Notes under the pieces: generated by a model
Database searches by the model: none
What the model saw: only the letters and a program-made list of their open reading frames with translations
Told to the model about the DNA's origin: nothing
Shown here: one piece after another, positions 15,938 to 24,953 of the stretch
Layout: the number at the start of each line of letters is the position of its first letter
Position numbering within the stretch: position 1 is the first letter of the stretch
Origin: Burkholderiales bacterium
GTDB lineage: Bacteria > Pseudomonadota > Gammaproteobacteria > Burkholderiales > Usitatibacteraceae
Assembly: GCA_014378085.1 (NCBI GenBank)
Contig: JACMOJ010000454.1
Coordinates: 1 to 25,391, forward strand
Length of the DNA: 25,391 nucleotides
Direction: 5' to 3'
Position numbers and translations under genes: made by a program

Positions 15938-16984
15938 GTGAAACACATCGCTATTTTTGACGGGTTGCGTGGCGTCCTTGCGCTGTGGGTTTTTACTTTT
16001 CACGTCGCTTCTATTTCCGGCTTTATGCTGCCAAAATTATTTGATGGTCGACATGCAGTTTCAGTTTTTTTCGTGTTGTCGGGATTTGTTATATCCAAGT
16101 TAACAATGGAGCGAAATGATAGTTATTATGTTTTTATAGTCCGACGATTTTTTAGGCTGTACCCGGTCTATTTGGTATGTTTGGTGATAGCTCTGTTGTT
16201 TGTTAATTTCGGGGCAATGCCGATCAACTTTGATCAAAAATACACTTTTGAGCACGTTATATCGCATTTATTTATGGCGCACGGATTTTTCCCGATTGAT
16301 GTGCTCCCGGGAGCTGATAGCGCGATCCTAAATCCTGCATGGTCGGTATCGGTCGAGTGGCAGTTTTATATCATTGCCCCCATATTTTTTATGTTGCTTC
16401 GAAGTCGATCTCGGTGGGGTTTGGTTATATTTGTTCTAGCCATAGTGATATCAAAGCGTTTTTTTTCAAATTTCTTTAATTTGGGTGCGGCATCAATTTT
16501 GAGCCAAATTCCAATATTTTTTATTGGAATTTGTTAATATTTCTTCTGGAGCTTTTTGGATAAAAACAAAGAATCAATCGCAGAGTCGGAGTTGAGCGTT
16601 ATAATGATTGTTCCGTTTTTACTTGTCTCTATTTTATCAATTTCAGAATACATCTGGTTAGACCTTTGGATATTTGTTTTTGGAACTGCGATTTGTAGTA
16701 GATATAACAATAAATTTATTTTTGTACGATATGCTGCTGATTTATTAAGTTCGAAAGTTTTTGTTTGGTTGGGTTCAGTTAGTTACTCTTTATACCTTGT
16801 GCATGAACCCATCGTATGGCTGTGTGTCCGCGTTGGAAAAGCATACCATTCAGACGCAGCTAGACTGAGCCATATTTTTCTTGTTGGTTTTTTTTCTTTA
16901 TTTTTATCGTTAATTTTGTCTCATATGTTATTTATTTTTGTAGAGCTACCTGCCATAGCGTTTGGTAAGCGCATTTCAACCTGA
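15938..16984 (+). pseudogene. acyltransferase-3 (OafA-type sugar O-acyltransferase) interrupted by an in-frame stop
   Basis: Two open stretches in the same frame form one acyltransferase-3 gene of 348 sense codons plus stop. The first, 199 residues from GTG 15938, has FDGLRGVLALWVFTFH with the catalytic-type R11 and H22, FFVLSGFVISKL, RRFFRLYPVYLVCL and NPAWSVSVEWQFYI. It stops at TAA 16535-16537 inside a membrane span. The same frame continues without a shift through YFFWSFLDKN to LGSVSYSLYLVHEPI, the conserved C-terminal motif, ending at 16984. An intact enzyme would be a 10-11-span inner-membrane protein that O-acetylates sugars. A single nonsense change explains the break; a sequencing error is the alternative. 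The gene is strongly AT-rich, unlike most of the locus. The start could also be TTG 15929. The 199-residue piece alone lacks half the spans and is unlikely to work. Confidence 0.88.
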
Positions 16985-17276
16985 CTTTTAATTGAAAAAA
17001 TCGCGAAATGAATTAATTCTTGTTTGATGACAGGTCTGCTGTCGAATTTAATATACTTTTTAATTATCCGTTTTTTTATGCTGTTTTATGAATATCGGAG
17101 TTCAAGTGTTTGTTGTGTTGATGTTGACATCATTTATTGCTGCTCGTATCGCAGCAAAGTTAATGTGTACTTGAGGATAATATTTATCCGCCTGCCCTTA
17201 CGGGAGTTGCATTGATGTTTACGAGCTGTAGTCAAGCGATCCGAACTTTCGATTATTCAACAAACACAGGACCAAC
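16985..17276 (+). other. AT-rich 292-base intergenic region with small frames
   Basis: No gene is convincing here. A 28-residue hydrophobic frame starts at ATG 17088 (MNIGVQVFVVLMLTSF) and stops at TGA 17172-17174; it resembles the first membrane span of a larger protein. A second frame follows one register away (LEDNIYPPALTGVALM) and ends at TGA 17278-17280, overlapping the next gene's ATG in ATGA fashion. One frameshift would join them, so a short decayed membrane gene is possible. TTGACA at 17124-17129 with TATCGC 17 bases on is a weak promoter candidate. AGGA at 17268-17271 is a good ribosome site for the gene at 17277. Confidence 0.4.
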
Positions 17277-18569
17277 ATGAAAGTCCTTTGTGTTTCCCCT
17301 CGTTTCGCTCCGGTAAACGCCGCCGACAGCCACCGTCTGCGTCTACTGCTGCCGCACTTTGCGGCTCACGGGTGCGAGGTCGAAGTGCTTGCGGTAGACC
17401 CGGCTTGCGTACCGGGACCCGCGGACGCGTGGTTGTTGGACAGCGTTCCGGCAACGGTGCCTGTGCATCGCGTGCAGCCGTGGCGAGTGTCAGGTTGGGG
17501 CCTGAACGGGCTGGCACAGCGCAGTTTCGTGTCGCTGTTAAGAAAAGGTAACGAGTTGCTGGAGAGCGGGCGCTTTGATCTGGTTTTCTTTTCCACTACC
17601 GAGTTCCTTTTGCACGGGCTTGGGCCGTTGTGGCTCACCCGTTGGCGCGTGCCCTTCTGCATGGACTTTCAGGACCCGTGGGTCAATGACTATTACCGCC
17701 AAAGCCCGCACCTGACTCCGCCTGGCGGGCGCTTTAAATATACGATCATGGACGCGTTGCATCGCTTCACAGAACGGGCTGTGGTGCGGCGTTGCAGTGG
17801 CTTTCTCTCGGTCTCGGCTGCCTATCTGCCTATGTTGACGCAGCGCTACGGCGCCTTGGTTGCACATCAGCCACGCTTGGTAGCAGGTTTCCCCGGCGAG
17901 CCCGATGAATTGATGGGCATGCGCTGTGTTCAGCCCGTGTGTGATGCGGCACGCGCTGTTAAGACCTGGCGGTATGTGGGCCGTGGCGGAGCAGATATGG
18001 CCAAGGCAGCCAGCGCTTTTTTTCGAGCATGGCGCATGGCTATCGATCAAACATTGCTGGCGGCGGCCGACGTGCGTTTCGAGGCAATCGGCACAAGCTA
18101 TGCGGCAGACGGCCGCCGTGAGAAATCGCTGGAGCCTTTAGCTGTGGCGGCGGGTCTTCCTGGCAATGTGAAAGAAACGCCAGCTCGGCTAGGTTACAGC
18201 GATATGTTGCGGGTGCTGATCGCGAGCGACGCTTTAGTGGTGTTCGGTTCTGACGACCCGGCCTACACGGCATCAAAGATTTACCCCTACTTGCTGGCAG
18301 GCAAACCACTGGTAGCTATCTTCCACGAAAAAAGTTCGGTGGTATCCCTGATGCGGGCGGCTGGCGGAGGAGTCTGCGTAACGTTCAATGAACAAACCAC
18401 TCCAGAGCAACTTTCCGTCAAAATCGTGCAGGCATGGTTTGCTCAACGTCAGTTCGATCGTTCTGTGATTCTCGATGGGCAGAAGTTTGAGCCTTACACG
18501 GCGCGCTCACAGGCCAGCGAGGTGACCAACTGGTTCCGCCAGATCCAAGTGGTGCAACATGCCGCTTGA
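17277..18569 (+). CDS. GT4-like glycosyltransferase
   Basis: A 430-residue GT-B protein. It opens MKVLCVSPRFAPVNAADSHR, as in GT4 transferases, and has FCMDFQDPWVNDYY, FLSVSAAYLPML and a donor half with KTWRYVGRGGADM. It ends with SDDPAYTASKIYPYLLAGKP, the segment that in this subgroup replaces the usual EX7E region and precedes VAIFHEKSS. GC-rich codon use resumes sharply here after the AT-rich gap. ATG 17277 has an AGGA ribosome site 5 bases upstream. Its last 11 bases overlap the next transferase gene, so the two are coupled. It should add a sugar on the cytoplasmic face; substrate unknown. Confidence 0.82.
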   Translation: MKVLCVSPRFAPVNAADSHRLRLLLPHFAAHGCEVEVLAVDPACVPGPADAWLLDSVPATVPVHRVQPWRVSGWGLNGLAQRSFVSLLRKGNELLESGRFDLVFFSTTEFLLHGLGPLWLTRWRVPFCMDFQDPWVNDYYRQSPHLTPPGGRFKYTIMDALHRFTERAVVRRCSGFLSVSAAYLPMLTQRYGALVAHQPRLVAGFPGEPDELMGMRCVQPVCDAARAVKTWRYVGRGGADMAKAASAFFRAWRMAIDQTLLAAADVRFEAIGTSYAADGRREKSLEPLAVAAGLPGNVKETPARLGYSDMLRVLIASDALVVFGSDDPAYTASKIYPYLLAGKPLVAIFHEKSSVVSLMRAAGGGVCVTFNEQTTPEQLSVKIVQAWFAQRQFDRSVILDGQKFEPYTARSQASEVTNWFRQIQVVQHAA

Positions 18570-19755
18570 AAACCGGGGGCCGACGGGGCGACTGAAGCTG
18601 GGTATCTTGGCTAGCCATCCCATCCAATATCAAACGCCGCTTTTTCGGGAGTTGGCAACGCGGTGCGATCTGCACGTGTATTTCGCTCATAGTCAGACAC
18701 CCCAGGCTCAGGCGGCTGCTGGCTTTGGCGTGGCGTTTGAATGGGACGTCGACCTCTTGTCAGGCTACGAACATTCTTTTTTGCGGAACTTGTCTTGGCG
18801 GCCGAATAGTGGCGCCTTCTTCGGCTGCGACACGCCCGCCATCGCCAGTGAAATCGAGTCGGGCGACTTTAATGTGTTCCTCGTCATGGGCTGGCACCTC
18901 AAGTGCTTCTGGCAAGCCATTCGCGCCTGCCAGCGACGTGGCGTGCCGGTAATGGTGCGGGGTGACTCTCAGCTGGGTACACCCCGCAGCCTGCTTAAAC
19001 AGGCGGTCAAGGCTTTGCTCTACCCTTGGGTCATTCGCCAGTTTGATGCCTGTTTGTATGTGGGTGAACGCAATCGCGAATACTTGGCGCACTATGGCGC
19101 ACACGCTGATCGTCTTTTTTTTGCGCCGCACTGTGTGGACACAAAGGCCTTCGCTGAAGCCGCAGGTGCGGTAAACCGCGACGCCGTTCGCGCAAGTTGG
19201 GGACTGGTCGCGACGGAGAAGGTCGTGCTATTTGCAGGTAAGCTGATCGGGCGTAAACGGCCCGCAGACCTAGTGCAGGCAGTGGCACGGCTGCACGTGC
19301 GCGGGCACGCCGCCGTGCTTGTTTGGGCCGGGGACGGTCCAGATCGGCAGGCGCTAGCGGCGTTGGGCGCATCGCTTGATGTGCCCATGGTGTTTCTGGG
19401 CTTTTGCAACCAGAGTCAGCTGCCCGCGGTTTATCGCGCGGCGGACGTGTTGGCGTTGCCGTCAGAAGGCACTGAAACCTGGGGCTTGGTGGTCAACGAA
19501 GCCATGGCCTGTGGCACGCCTTGTGTCGTGTCGGATGCGTGCGGCTGCGCGCCCAATATGATCGTCCCGGGTGTAAGCGGTGCGATTTTTGGGATGGGTG
19601 ACGTGGATGCGCTCGCTATGGCAATGCACGGCGTACTGATGGCCCCCCTAATGCCACAGCCAATTCAGGATATTTCAGAAGACTATTCCGTTGCGATAGC
19701 CGCAAATGGGATACTCGCCGCCGCTGCGAACTGCGTGGAGCGTTCAAAATTGTGA
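18559..19755 (+). CDS. GT4-family glycosyltransferase
   Basis: A 398-residue GT-B enzyme. LGILASHPIQYQTPLFREL is a recognisable opening of a GT4 subgroup, followed by YFAHSQ and GFGVAFEWDVDLLSGY. Midway are VMVRGDSQLGTPRSL and CLYVGERNREYLAHYG. The donor half has FAGKLIGRKRPADLVQAV and the EX7E pair E306/E314 in TETWGLVVNEAMACGTP. It overlaps the upstream gene by 11 bases; the first ~12 residues are not conserved-looking, so initiation slightly downstream is possible. An 84-base gap follows before the polymerase gene. Donor and acceptor are unknown. Confidence 0.9.
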   Translation: MPLENRGPTGRLKLGILASHPIQYQTPLFRELATRCDLHVYFAHSQTPQAQAAAGFGVAFEWDVDLLSGYEHSFLRNLSWRPNSGAFFGCDTPAIASEIESGDFNVFLVMGWHLKCFWQAIRACQRRGVPVMVRGDSQLGTPRSLLKQAVKALLYPWVIRQFDACLYVGERNREYLAHYGAHADRLFFAPHCVDTKAFAEAAGAVNRDAVRASWGLVATEKVVLFAGKLIGRKRPADLVQAVARLHVRGHAAVLVWAGDGPDRQALAALGASLDVPMVFLGFCNQSQLPAVYRAADVLALPSEGTETWGLVVNEAMACGTPCVVSDACGCAPNMIVPGVSGAIFGMGDVDALAMAMHGVLMAPLMPQPIQDISEDYSVAIAANGILAAAANCVERSKL

Positions 19756-19839
19756 GCCCGATACCTCCAAATTATGGCTTCGCTGTGATCACCGCGGGGC
19801 GGACTTACCGTAGGCACGTTGTTTTGCAGGACTTATGAC

Positions 19840-21261
19840 ATGGGGCTTTCCTACCGTGGCCTTTTTATTGTTTTGGGGGTTGCCTTGCTCGCCGGTGCTG
19901 GTGCCAACAGCCTGCTGGGCCTGTTTGCCCTAACGACCCTTGGCGTTGGTCTGTGGCTGCTGTGGCGACCCGGTCTGTCGCCTATTTTTATTTTCATTTT
20001 TGGCTATCAATGGTTGCAGGCAAGCACCAAGGTATTTCAGGCCAGTCTGCACGGGCTAAACGTCGAGGACTTGAGCGCCTTCGGGGGAGATGTGTCGACA
20101 GCCACCGCGCTCTCCTTGGTAGGGCTAGTCATGCTCGCGTTCGGAATGTGGGCTGGTTTGGGGCGCGCAGGCGCGTGGCAGGCGACTGCGCTGGACGCGG
20201 AGTTACAAAACAAACCGCAAAATTTCTGGTTCCGTTGTTACGGGTTCGCATTCATTGCGGCGCTGATGGTTCAGTCGGTCACCTACGTGATCCCTGCGCT
20301 CAGTCAGCCGCTTCTGGCGTTGGCAAGTCTGAAATGGGCGTTTTTTTGGATACTGACGCATGTTGCTTTCGGTCGTGCGGCTTCAATCCGCGGGCTGTGG
20401 CTATTGGCGTTTGCGGCGGAGTTCGCCCTCGGCATTGGTGGTTACTTTTCTAGCTTTAAGACGGTTATTTTCTTCACTATCTTCGGGGTTTTGTCGTCAG
20501 GTTTTCGCCTGTCGGCGACACGCCTTTTGGGTTTGGGCGCAATTGGAATAGTGACGCTGATCCTTGGCGTAACTTGGTCCGCGATCAAAACGGAGCAGCG
20601 GGATTTCCTGAACCAGGGCCAGATGGCGCAAGTCGTTTCGGTCAGCTATCTTGAAAGCGTCGCCAACATGGCGCAACTGGTGCAGCGGCTTGATGCCACT
20701 GCTATGGCAGACGCAGCCGTGGGAATGGCTGACCGCCTCGCCTATGTCGATTTCTTTGCTTTGGTGCTAGACGTGGTGCCCGCCGAAATTCCCTATGAAA
20801 AAGGCGCATTGTGGGGCGACGCGGTCGCTAGGCCCTTTATGCCACGTTTGTTGTTCGCAGATAAAACAATCATCGATGACTCGGAGCGCACGGCTTATTA
20901 CACACGAAGGCGTGTGGGTAGTGCGGAGGACGGTACATCTGTCAGTCTTGGCTACATGGCGGAAAGTTACATCGACTTCGGTCCGTGGTTAATGATGCCG
21001 CCGATTTTTGCGCTTGGCTGGATGCTCGGGCGCTTTTATCGATGGATGGTCGAATACCGGCGAAGCCGTGGCGCGTTTGGCACCGGCTTGGCTATCGCAA
21101 CGCTGTTCCAGGCTGCGTTTCTAGAAAGTAGCATCACCAAGCTGTTTGGCGGTCTTGTGGTAGCAATGCTCATGTCGTGGGTTGTTGCGCGGTGGTTTGT
21201 TCCCAAGTTTTACACCGCTCCCAAAAACTCGCTGCAGCCGCCTGCTGCAGAAGCGCGGTAG
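19840..21261 (+). CDS. wzy: candidate O-antigen/exopolysaccharide polymerase (Wzy-like)
   Basis: A 473-residue multispan membrane protein with about 10-12 hydrophobic segments by eye. The long polar stretch lies between roughly residues 250 and 390, containing TEQRDFLNQG, PYEKGALWGD and DDSERTAYYTRRRVG. It is followed by C-terminal spans (WLMMPPIFALGWMLGRFY). Many spans plus a large external loop is the layout of Wzy polymerases, which join repeat units at the periplasmic face. Sequence conservation in that family is low, so the call rests on topology and on being the only such protein beside a Wzx. I chose ATG 19840, 9 bases after a CAGGA ribosome site, over TTG 19819. Its stop is directly followed by the next gene. 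A ligase of the WaaL type is the main alternative. Confidence 0.72.
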   Translation: MGLSYRGLFIVLGVALLAGAGANSLLGLFALTTLGVGLWLLWRPGLSPIFIFIFGYQWLQASTKVFQASLHGLNVEDLSAFGGDVSTATALSLVGLVMLAFGMWAGLGRAGAWQATALDAELQNKPQNFWFRCYGFAFIAALMVQSVTYVIPALSQPLLALASLKWAFFWILTHVAFGRAASIRGLWLLAFAAEFALGIGGYFSSFKTVIFFTIFGVLSSGFRLSATRLLGLGAIGIVTLILGVTWSAIKTEQRDFLNQGQMAQVVSVSYLESVANMAQLVQRLDATAMADAAVGMADRLAYVDFFALVLDVVPAEIPYEKGALWGDAVARPFMPRLLFADKTIIDDSERTAYYTRRRVGSAEDGTSVSLGYMAESYIDFGPWLMMPPIFALGWMLGRFYRWMVEYRRSRGAFGTGLAIATLFQAAFLESSITKLFGGLVVAMLMSWVVARWFVPKFYTAPKNSLQPPAAEAR

Positions 21262-22428
21262 TTGTCGGTGTTGCACGTAACGCATGTTGTCGCAAGCTTG
21301 AATCCTCAAGCAGGTGGCCCATCGCGCACTGTCGTACAGTTGGCGGATGCGCTCGCAAACCAGGCCGGTATTAATGTGACGTTGCTGAGCCAACAACTTG
21401 TAGGAGATCGCGTAATGGCGTCGGCTTCCGCAGGGGTCAATCGCCACGTGGTGAAAACGCACTCACACCTAGCGCTGAAACTTGGGCTTCCGGTGCGTGA
21501 CGATCTTGAAATAATGGCGCAAGCTAGTCCTCCGCAGCTATTCCATAGCCATGGAATTTGGTTGCCGGTCAATTATTGGACGGCGCGTGCTGCGCGGCGG
21601 CAAGGCGTGCCTTTGATTATTCAACCGCGGGGCATGCTCGAACCGTGGGCGCTGAACCATCGTGCGTGGAAAAAGAAGATTGCAACGCTGCTTTATCAAC
21701 GGCGCGATCTGCAGGCCGCACGGCTCTTTGTTGCCACGGCCGAATCGGAATACGAGAGCATTCGGCAAACGGGAGCGCGTCAGCCTGTGGCGGTCATTGC
21801 CAACGGTGTCGATTTCCCAGACGTACCTGTGGACACAGTTTCACGCGCCGAAGCGGCGCCTCGAACGGCCTTGTTTCTGTCTCGCGTGCACCCGAAAAAG
21901 GGCCTACTGAATCTGCTTCAGGCGTGGGGCCGGGTAGCGCCGATGGGATGGCGACTTAAGATCGCGGGCCCTGATGAAGGTGGCCATTTACGTGAAGTGA
22001 TGAATTTGGCACGCCAGCTCGGAATCGCCAAGTCGATTGAATACGTTGGCGAGAAAGATGGCGCGGCAAAGTCCAAACTCTTCACGGAGGCAGATTTTTT
22101 TGTGTTGCCCACATTCAGCGAGAATTTTGGTGTGGTGGTTGCTGAGGCGCTGGCACACGGTCTGCCCGTCATCACCACCCGTGGGGCACCCTGGGCCGAC
22201 CTGCTGACTCATGGGTGTGGGTGGTGGGTGGATCTGGGGGTTGATGCGCTGGTTCAAGCGTTGCGCGAGGCGATAGCGCTGAGCGACGCTGAGCGGCACG
22301 CGATGGGCGCGCGGGGCCGCGTTTACGTGCAGCAGTACAACTGGGATGAAATCGCGCGGCAGACCATTGACGTTTATCGCTGGGCACTCGGGCACGGGCC
22401 TCAGCCGCACTGTGTGCGCGCCGACTGA
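21262..22428 (+). CDS. GT4-family glycosyltransferase
   Basis: A 388-residue GT-B enzyme. LHVTHVVASLNPQAGGPSRT is the acceptor-side loop. FHSHGIWLPVNYWTARAARR and IIQPRGMLEPWALNHRAWKK are typical of a GT4 subgroup common in colanic-acid-like loci. VAVIANGVDFP and FLSRVHPKKGLLNLL begin the donor half, and E287/E295 in ENFGVVVAE form the EX7E pair. The start codon is not ATG: TTG 21262 follows the upstream stop immediately, and GTG 21268 is an alternative two residues later. It ends 7 bases before the acetyltransferase gene, a pairing often seen with WcaF-type enzymes. Donor unknown. Confidence 0.9.
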   Translation: MSVLHVTHVVASLNPQAGGPSRTVVQLADALANQAGINVTLLSQQLVGDRVMASASAGVNRHVVKTHSHLALKLGLPVRDDLEIMAQASPPQLFHSHGIWLPVNYWTARAARRQGVPLIIQPRGMLEPWALNHRAWKKKIATLLYQRRDLQAARLFVATAESEYESIRQTGARQPVAVIANGVDFPDVPVDTVSRAEAAPRTALFLSRVHPKKGLLNLLQAWGRVAPMGWRLKIAGPDEGGHLREVMNLARQLGIAKSIEYVGEKDGAAKSKLFTEADFFVLPTFSENFGVVVAEALAHGLPVITTRGAPWADLLTHGCGWWVDLGVDALVQALREAIALSDAERHAMGARGRVYVQQYNWDEIARQTIDVYRWALGHGPQPHCVRAD

Positions 22429-22435
22429 CCTAAAT

Positions 22436-22984
22436 ATGAAACACCCATACCGTAATCACAAGCTCTCGATCAGCAACAAGATCGCGCGAACTGCATGGCA
22501 GATAGTTTGGCTTTTTCTCTATCGTCCAACCCCCCGCATCCTCCACCCGTGGCGGTGTTTGCTGTTGCGACTTTTTGGGGCCAAACTGGGGAAAGCCGTT
22601 CATCCCTACCCGTCGGCCCGTGTGTGGGCGCCATGGAATCTCGAAATGGGCGACAACGCTTGCCTGAGCGAAGGTGTAGATTGCTACAGCGTGGCCAAGA
22701 TTTACATCGGTGCGCATTCCACAGTAAGCCAGTACAGTTTTCTGTGTACGGCTAGCCACGACCACTCGAAACCATCGATGCCGCTGGTCGCCTCGCCCAT
22801 ACATATTGGCGAAAGGGTTTGGATTACGGCCGATGTTTTTGTCGGGCCTGGCGTGACAATTGGTAGTGGCACCGTGGTCACCGCGCGATCCAGTGTGTTT
22901 AGTGACCTGCCTCCATGGATGGTCGCGAGCGGCACGCCTGCCGTGCCGATAAGGTGCCGGCGTTTTGATCAAACCGAAACGTAG
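22436..22984 (+). CDS. WcaF-type hexapeptide-repeat acetyltransferase
   Basis: A 182-residue left-handed beta-helix acyltransferase of the colanic-acid WcaF/NodL-like group. An N-terminal hydrophobic/basic region (WLFLYRPTPRILHPWRCLLL) is characteristic of the WcaF group. Hexapeptide turns follow: VWAPWNLEMGDNACLSEGVD, IYIGAHSTVSQYSFLC and VFVGPGVTIGSGTVVTARS. H108 in CTASHDH (104-110) matches the catalytic histidine position. It should transfer acetyl from acetyl-CoA to a sugar hydroxyl in the cytoplasm before export. ATG 22436 is preferred over in-frame 22346, which would overlap the upstream gene by 83 bases. No strong ribosome site is seen. With the acyltransferase-3 gene broken, this may be the main intact O-acetyltransferase in the window. 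Confidence 0.9.
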   Translation: MKHPYRNHKLSISNKIARTAWQIVWLFLYRPTPRILHPWRCLLLRLFGAKLGKAVHPYPSARVWAPWNLEMGDNACLSEGVDCYSVAKIYIGAHSTVSQYSFLCTASHDHSKPSMPLVASPIHIGERVWITADVFVGPGVTIGSGTVVTARSSVFSDLPPWMVASGTPAVPIRCRRFDQTET

Positions 22985-23008
22985 AAATTAAATTAAGGTA
23001 AATTTGCT

Positions 23009-23902
23009 GTGACACCTTATAAGGGCGGCAAGCTGCCAATTACCGTGCTGCTGGCAGCCAAGAACGAAGCTATCAACCTGCCGCGTTGCTTTGCTGCGCT
23101 GGACCCGGCCACCCACGTTGTGGTTTTGGATTCGCACAGTACGGACGCAACCGCCGCGATCGCCCGGGCGCACGGCGCCGACGTGGTGCAGTTCGACTAT
23201 CAAGGCGGCCACCCAAAAAAACGGCAGTGGGGCCTCGACAACCTGAACATCGCTACGCCTTGGGTATTGTTGCTCGATGCAGACGAAGTAGTGCCAATCA
23301 CATTGTGGGCAGAGATGGCGCAGGCGATTTCAGGTGAGCCGGCGGCAGATGCATTTTTGATTACCAAAGGCTTCCATTTCTTGGGTCGTCCAATGCGTCA
23401 CGGCGGGTTTTCTCATGCTGCAGTTCTACTGTTCAAAACCGGTAGGGCGCGGTTCGAACAGCTCTTTGATGACGCGCTGGACGGGCTCGACATGGAAGTC
23501 CACGAGCGGGTGGTCGTTGAAGGTTCCATTGGCCGGCTCAATACACCGCTGATCCATGAAGACTTCAAGGGGCTGGAGGCCTACATCGCCCGACACAACA
23601 AATATTCAACGTGGGAGGCGCGCCTGCGCTACGGGTACCTGACATCCGGACGTTATGGCGAGGCAACGATCATGCCAAAGTGGTTGGGGAATTCGCAGGA
23701 AAGGCGACGAGCAGTCAAGGCGCTGATTATCCGGCTGCCGTTTGAGCAATGGATATGGTTTGGATATCACTACTTTTTCAGACTGGGGTTTTTAGAGGGG
23801 CGCGCCGGGTTGATCGTTTCGCAGATTCGAGCGAGCTATATCGCTCAGGTGAGGGCGAAGATTTTTGAATTGGCGCTGCGCGATCAGCATTTAAAGTCAT
23901 GA
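23009..23902 (+). CDS. GT2-family glycosyltransferase, WaaE/LgtF-like
   Basis: A 297-residue GT-A enzyme starting at GTG 23009. TVLLAAKNEAINLPRCFAAL opens the domain. VVVLDSHSTDAT, HPKKRQWGLDN (from H68) and LLLDADE (D90/D92) match the WaaE/LgtF beta-glucosyltransferase group, which acts on lipopolysaccharide core or similar acceptors. PLIHEDFKGLEAYIARHNKY is also characteristic, with HED near the active site. This membership raises the chance that the glycan is linked to LPS or resembles a core oligosaccharide, but these enzymes also occur in exopolysaccharide loci. Its last 4 bases overlap the SGNH gene (ATGA). A weak TAAGG ribosome site lies upstream. Confidence 0.88.
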   Translation: MTPYKGGKLPITVLLAAKNEAINLPRCFAALDPATHVVVLDSHSTDATAAIARAHGADVVQFDYQGGHPKKRQWGLDNLNIATPWVLLLDADEVVPITLWAEMAQAISGEPAADAFLITKGFHFLGRPMRHGGFSHAAVLLFKTGRARFEQLFDDALDGLDMEVHERVVVEGSIGRLNTPLIHEDFKGLEAYIARHNKYSTWEARLRYGYLTSGRYGEATIMPKWLGNSQERRRAVKALIIRLPFEQWIWFGYHYFFRLGFLEGRAGLIVSQIRASYIAQVRAKIFELALRDQHLKS

Positions 23903-24852
23903 ACAAGAAATGGCTAGCCGCGGGCATGCTAGGTGCCACGTTGTTAATTGGTGAGACGATTGCGCGCTTTGGCTGGGGTCTGGGCGATCCGCCACTATCT
24001 GTGGCACACCCGACCATCGAATACATGTTCAAGCCAGACCAGAACGTCAAGCGCTTGGGGAATCACATTATCGTCAACCACTACGGAATGCGGAGTGAAA
24101 ACTTTCCGGCTAAAAAATCGACCAATGAACGTCGTGTGATGATTTTTGGTGATTCCGTCGTCAACGGTGGAAATCTTACCGACCATAGCGATTTGGCCAG
24201 CTCTATATTAAAGAGTAAATTAACCGAAATTCTTGGGAAAGTTTGCGTGGGAAATATTTCTGCGGGTCGTTGGGGCCCCGGAAATTGGCTGGCCTACGCA
24301 AAAGAATATGGATTTTTCGATGCTGACATTATTATTCTTGTAATATCAAGTCATGACGCTTACGATAACCCAACCTTTGCGCCGCTAGATCCTAATGTTT
24401 TCCCGCAGCGAAAGCCGATATCGGCCTTATGGGAAGGATTGACTCGATATCTTCCCCAATACATTCCAAAAGTGCTGTTGCAAACCGATAGTCCCGCAAA
24501 ATTTGGTGATGCCGGTCCGGTGGACGACGTTGCAGAAATTGCGAAAGGTATTCATGATTTAAAGAATTTTCTGCGGCTCGCGCAAGGTCAAACTCAACAT
24601 GTGCTTGTTGTTCAATATCCGGAGCAAAGTGAGCTTGCGTCCGGTTCATTTAAAACAGGCTATGCCGAAATCAAGCAGGCCGTGCAGGATATGGGCATCG
24701 TAGTAATTTCGATGGCCCCCCCGTTTATTGAGCAAATACACCGCGGACAGCAACCTTATCGTGACAATATTCATCCGAATAATCTCGGGCAAAAAATTAT
24801 CGCAGAAACGCTTTATGAGGCGCTCGTTTTGCATAGTGTTTTGGATCGGTGA
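23899..24852 (+). CDS. SGNH/GDSL-type hydrolase or acyltransferase, membrane-anchored or exported
   Basis: A 317-residue protein. The N-terminus, MNKKWLAAGMLGATLLIG, is a positively charged hydrophobic segment fitting a signal peptide or anchor. The SGNH blocks follow: IFGDSVVNGG with nucleophile S86 (block I), GNISAGRWGPGNW (block II), ISSHDAYDN (block III, where GxND is usual) and DNIHPNNLG with D289 and H292 (block V). Such enzymes in glycan loci remove or transfer acetyl groups outside the cytoplasm, as AlgX/AlgJ do for alginate. The presence of a WcaF-type enzyme nearby suggests an O-acetyl substrate. The non-standard block III leaves the activity less certain. The gene is less GC-rich than its upstream neighbour and is translationally coupled to it. 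Confidence 0.82.
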   Translation: MNKKWLAAGMLGATLLIGETIARFGWGLGDPPLSVAHPTIEYMFKPDQNVKRLGNHIIVNHYGMRSENFPAKKSTNERRVMIFGDSVVNGGNLTDHSDLASSILKSKLTEILGKVCVGNISAGRWGPGNWLAYAKEYGFFDADIIILVISSHDAYDNPTFAPLDPNVFPQRKPISALWEGLTRYLPQYIPKVLLQTDSPAKFGDAGPVDDVAEIAKGIHDLKNFLRLAQGQTQHVLVVQYPEQSELASGSFKTGYAEIKQAVQDMGIVVISMAPPFIEQIHRGQQPYRDNIHPNNLGQKIIAETLYEALVLHSVLDR

Positions 24853-24953
24853 CAGGTTCCGATTCGCCCCATCGGCTGCATCCGTGTTACATCAACTCGT
24901 TAGATACACATCAGCACACACCATGCGCAAAGTAGCTCGGGATAGACGGAACC

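Noticed and set aside
15640..15948. 102-codon minus-strand frame in the gap after wecB
   Set aside because: No family resemblance and it opposes the direction of all other genes. The + strand frame over the same bases looks more protein-like.
16556..16984. Separate 142-residue membrane protein
   Set aside because: It is in the same frame as the upstream acyltransferase piece and carries that family's C-terminal motif, so it is the second half of one interrupted gene.
24853..24953. Possible terminator after the SGNH gene (CCGAT/ATCGG repeat)
   Set aside because: The stem is five bases with a seven-base loop and no T run follows.
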